From the NCBI GenBank assembly GCA_946479225.1, contig CAMLFI010000004.1, positions 1 to 24,377 on the forward strand: 24,377 nucleotides of DNA, in the 5' to 3' direction. The position numbers and the translations under genes are program-made. The stretch comes from an uncultured Mucilaginibacter sp. (GTDB lineage Bacteria; Bacteroidota; Bacteroidia; Sphingobacteriales; Sphingobacteriaceae). A model generated the notes under the pieces. It was not told the origin of the DNA. It made no database searches and saw only the letters and a list, made by a program, of their open reading frames with translations. How positions within the stretch are numbered: the first letter of the stretch is position 1; every line of letters begins with the position of its first letter. Positions 23,783 through 24,377 of this stretch are shown here, in pieces.

Positions 23783-24377
23783 TTATATCATTATATTTTC
23801 CATCACCGTTTGCCCATCCAACAGGCGAATAATGCGGTGACTGTACCTTGCATCGTGCTCTGAGTGGGTAACCATTATAATGGTGGTGCCTTGTTCGTTC
23901 AGGTCGGTAAGCAATTCCATTACCTCGTTACCGTTGCTGCTGTCCAGGTTACCTGTGGGCTCATCCGCCAAAATCAACTTGGGATTGTTTACTACCGCAC
24001 GGGCCACGGCCACACGCTGTTGCTGTCCACCCGATAATTGCTGAGGATAGTGGTTACGCCGATGCATGATCTGCATTTTATCCAGCACTTTCTCTACCCG
24101 TGCTACCCGCTCAGTGGATGGCACCCCGGTATAGATCAGCGGCAACTCAACATTTTCAAAAACAGTAAGCTCGTCTATCAGGTTAAAGCTCTGAAACACA
24201 AAACCGATGTTGTGCTTGCGCAGGTCGGCACGTTTGCGCTCGTTAAAGTGGGCCACCTCTGTACCATTAAACAGGTAGCTGCCGCCATCCGGGTCATCCA
24301 GCAAGCCTAAAATGTTTAACAAGGTAGATTTACCACAACCCGACGGCCCCATTATGGCCACAAACTCCCCCTCTTTT
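23783..24377 (-). CDS. ABC transporter ATPase, MacB/LolD type (ATPase-A), 5' end outside the window
   Basis: The frame runs open to the right edge. The visible part begins KEGEFVAIMGPSGCGKS and should lack about the first 30 residues, including the A-loop. The GTG at 24361 codes an internal Val and is not a start. Motifs: Walker A GPSGCGKS (24349-24326), Q-loop FVFQSFNLIDEL, signature LSGGQQQRVAVARA, Walker B LILADE, D-loop NLD and switch His in VTHSEHD. All are canonical, unlike ATPase-B. The two ATPases share the IDEL.V.EN.E.PL.Y helical segment and are clear paralogues. It is the most upstream gene seen in the cluster and the natural motor for Perm-1 and possibly the following permeases. 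A promoter, adaptor protein or regulator may lie beyond the edge. Confidence 0.92.
   Translation of the reverse strand, partial: KEGEFVAIMGPSGCGKSTLLNILGLLDDPDGGSYLFNGTEVAHFNERKRADLRKHNIGFVFQSFNLIDELTVFENVELPLIYTGVPSTERVARVEKVLDKMQIMHRRNHYPQQLSGGQQQRVAVARAVVNNPKLILADEPTGNLDSSNGNEVMELLTDLNEQGTTIIMVTHSEHDARYSHRIIRLLDGQTVMENIMI

Noticed and set aside
24359..24361. GTG at 24361 as the ATPase-A start
   Set aside because: The frame stays open to the edge with KEGEF before it, matching the family's (A/E)GEF(V)(S/A)IMGPSG; a start here would remove the strand before Walker A.
1..24377. CRISPR array, tRNA, rRNA, transposase or integrase gene
   Set aside because: No regularly spaced repeat-spacer pattern, cloverleaf-like sequence, rRNA motif or recombinase domain was seen. 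The TGTTCCAAA cluster is irregularly spaced and too short for a CRISPR.

Overview
The window looks like chromosomal DNA of a Bacteroidota bacterium, most probably the Sphingobacteriaceae (Mucilaginibacter/Pedobacter-like). The reasons are the family content (roughly 800-residue double MacB/FtsX permeases, a YwqK/MORN plus TonB-C secreted protein, a DUF1080-like secreted protein), the moderate GC content, mostly weak Shine-Dalgarno sequences, and intergenic tails of simple-sequence type. This is inferred from protein families and style; no rRNA or marker gene is present.

Layout. Bases 2-49 may be the 3' end of an upstream plus-strand gene. A plus-strand gene (58-1005) encodes a secreted protein with MORN-like repeats and a C-terminal TonB domain. 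A convergent intergenic region (1006-1297) carries a cluster of TGTTCCAAA repeats and dyads. Everything from 1298 to the right edge is on the minus strand and reads as one long gene cluster. In transcription order (right to left) it holds: ABC ATPase-A (cut by the window edge), eight tandem permeases (Perm-1 to Perm-8) with a small secreted DUF1080-like gene between Perm-7 and Perm-8, ABC ATPase-B, and a TolC-family outer-membrane factor.

Each permease is an intact fusion of two MacB/FtsX halves: about 8 membrane segments, two large periplasmic domains and two cytosolic coupling motifs of the form (K/R)E(I/V)G.RK(V/A)(L/I)G. One such protein should be a complete permease for one ATPase dimer, yet there are eight permeases for two ATPases. 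Perm-1 and Perm-8, each next to an ATPase, are each other's closest relatives. Perm-2, -3, -4 and -7 form a second type marked by a GG.I.YV..F motif. Perm-5 and Perm-6 fit neither type well. The last 95 residues are the same length in all eight, while total length varies from 786 to 808.

Working model (inference): a MacB-like mechanotransmission machine that draws on the periplasm or inner membrane and delivers through TolC. Six 'orphan' permeases would be powered by the flanking ATPases or would work independently. No periplasmic adaptor (MacA/HlyD family) and no regulator is visible; either could lie beyond the right edge. Most gaps are short (-1 to 70 bp). Two are longer, 133 bp before Perm-7 and 136 bp before Perm-4. 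The latter contains a perfect 11-bp inverted repeat, a GC hairpin and a strong ribosome binding site, so internal transcript boundaries or processing are plausible.
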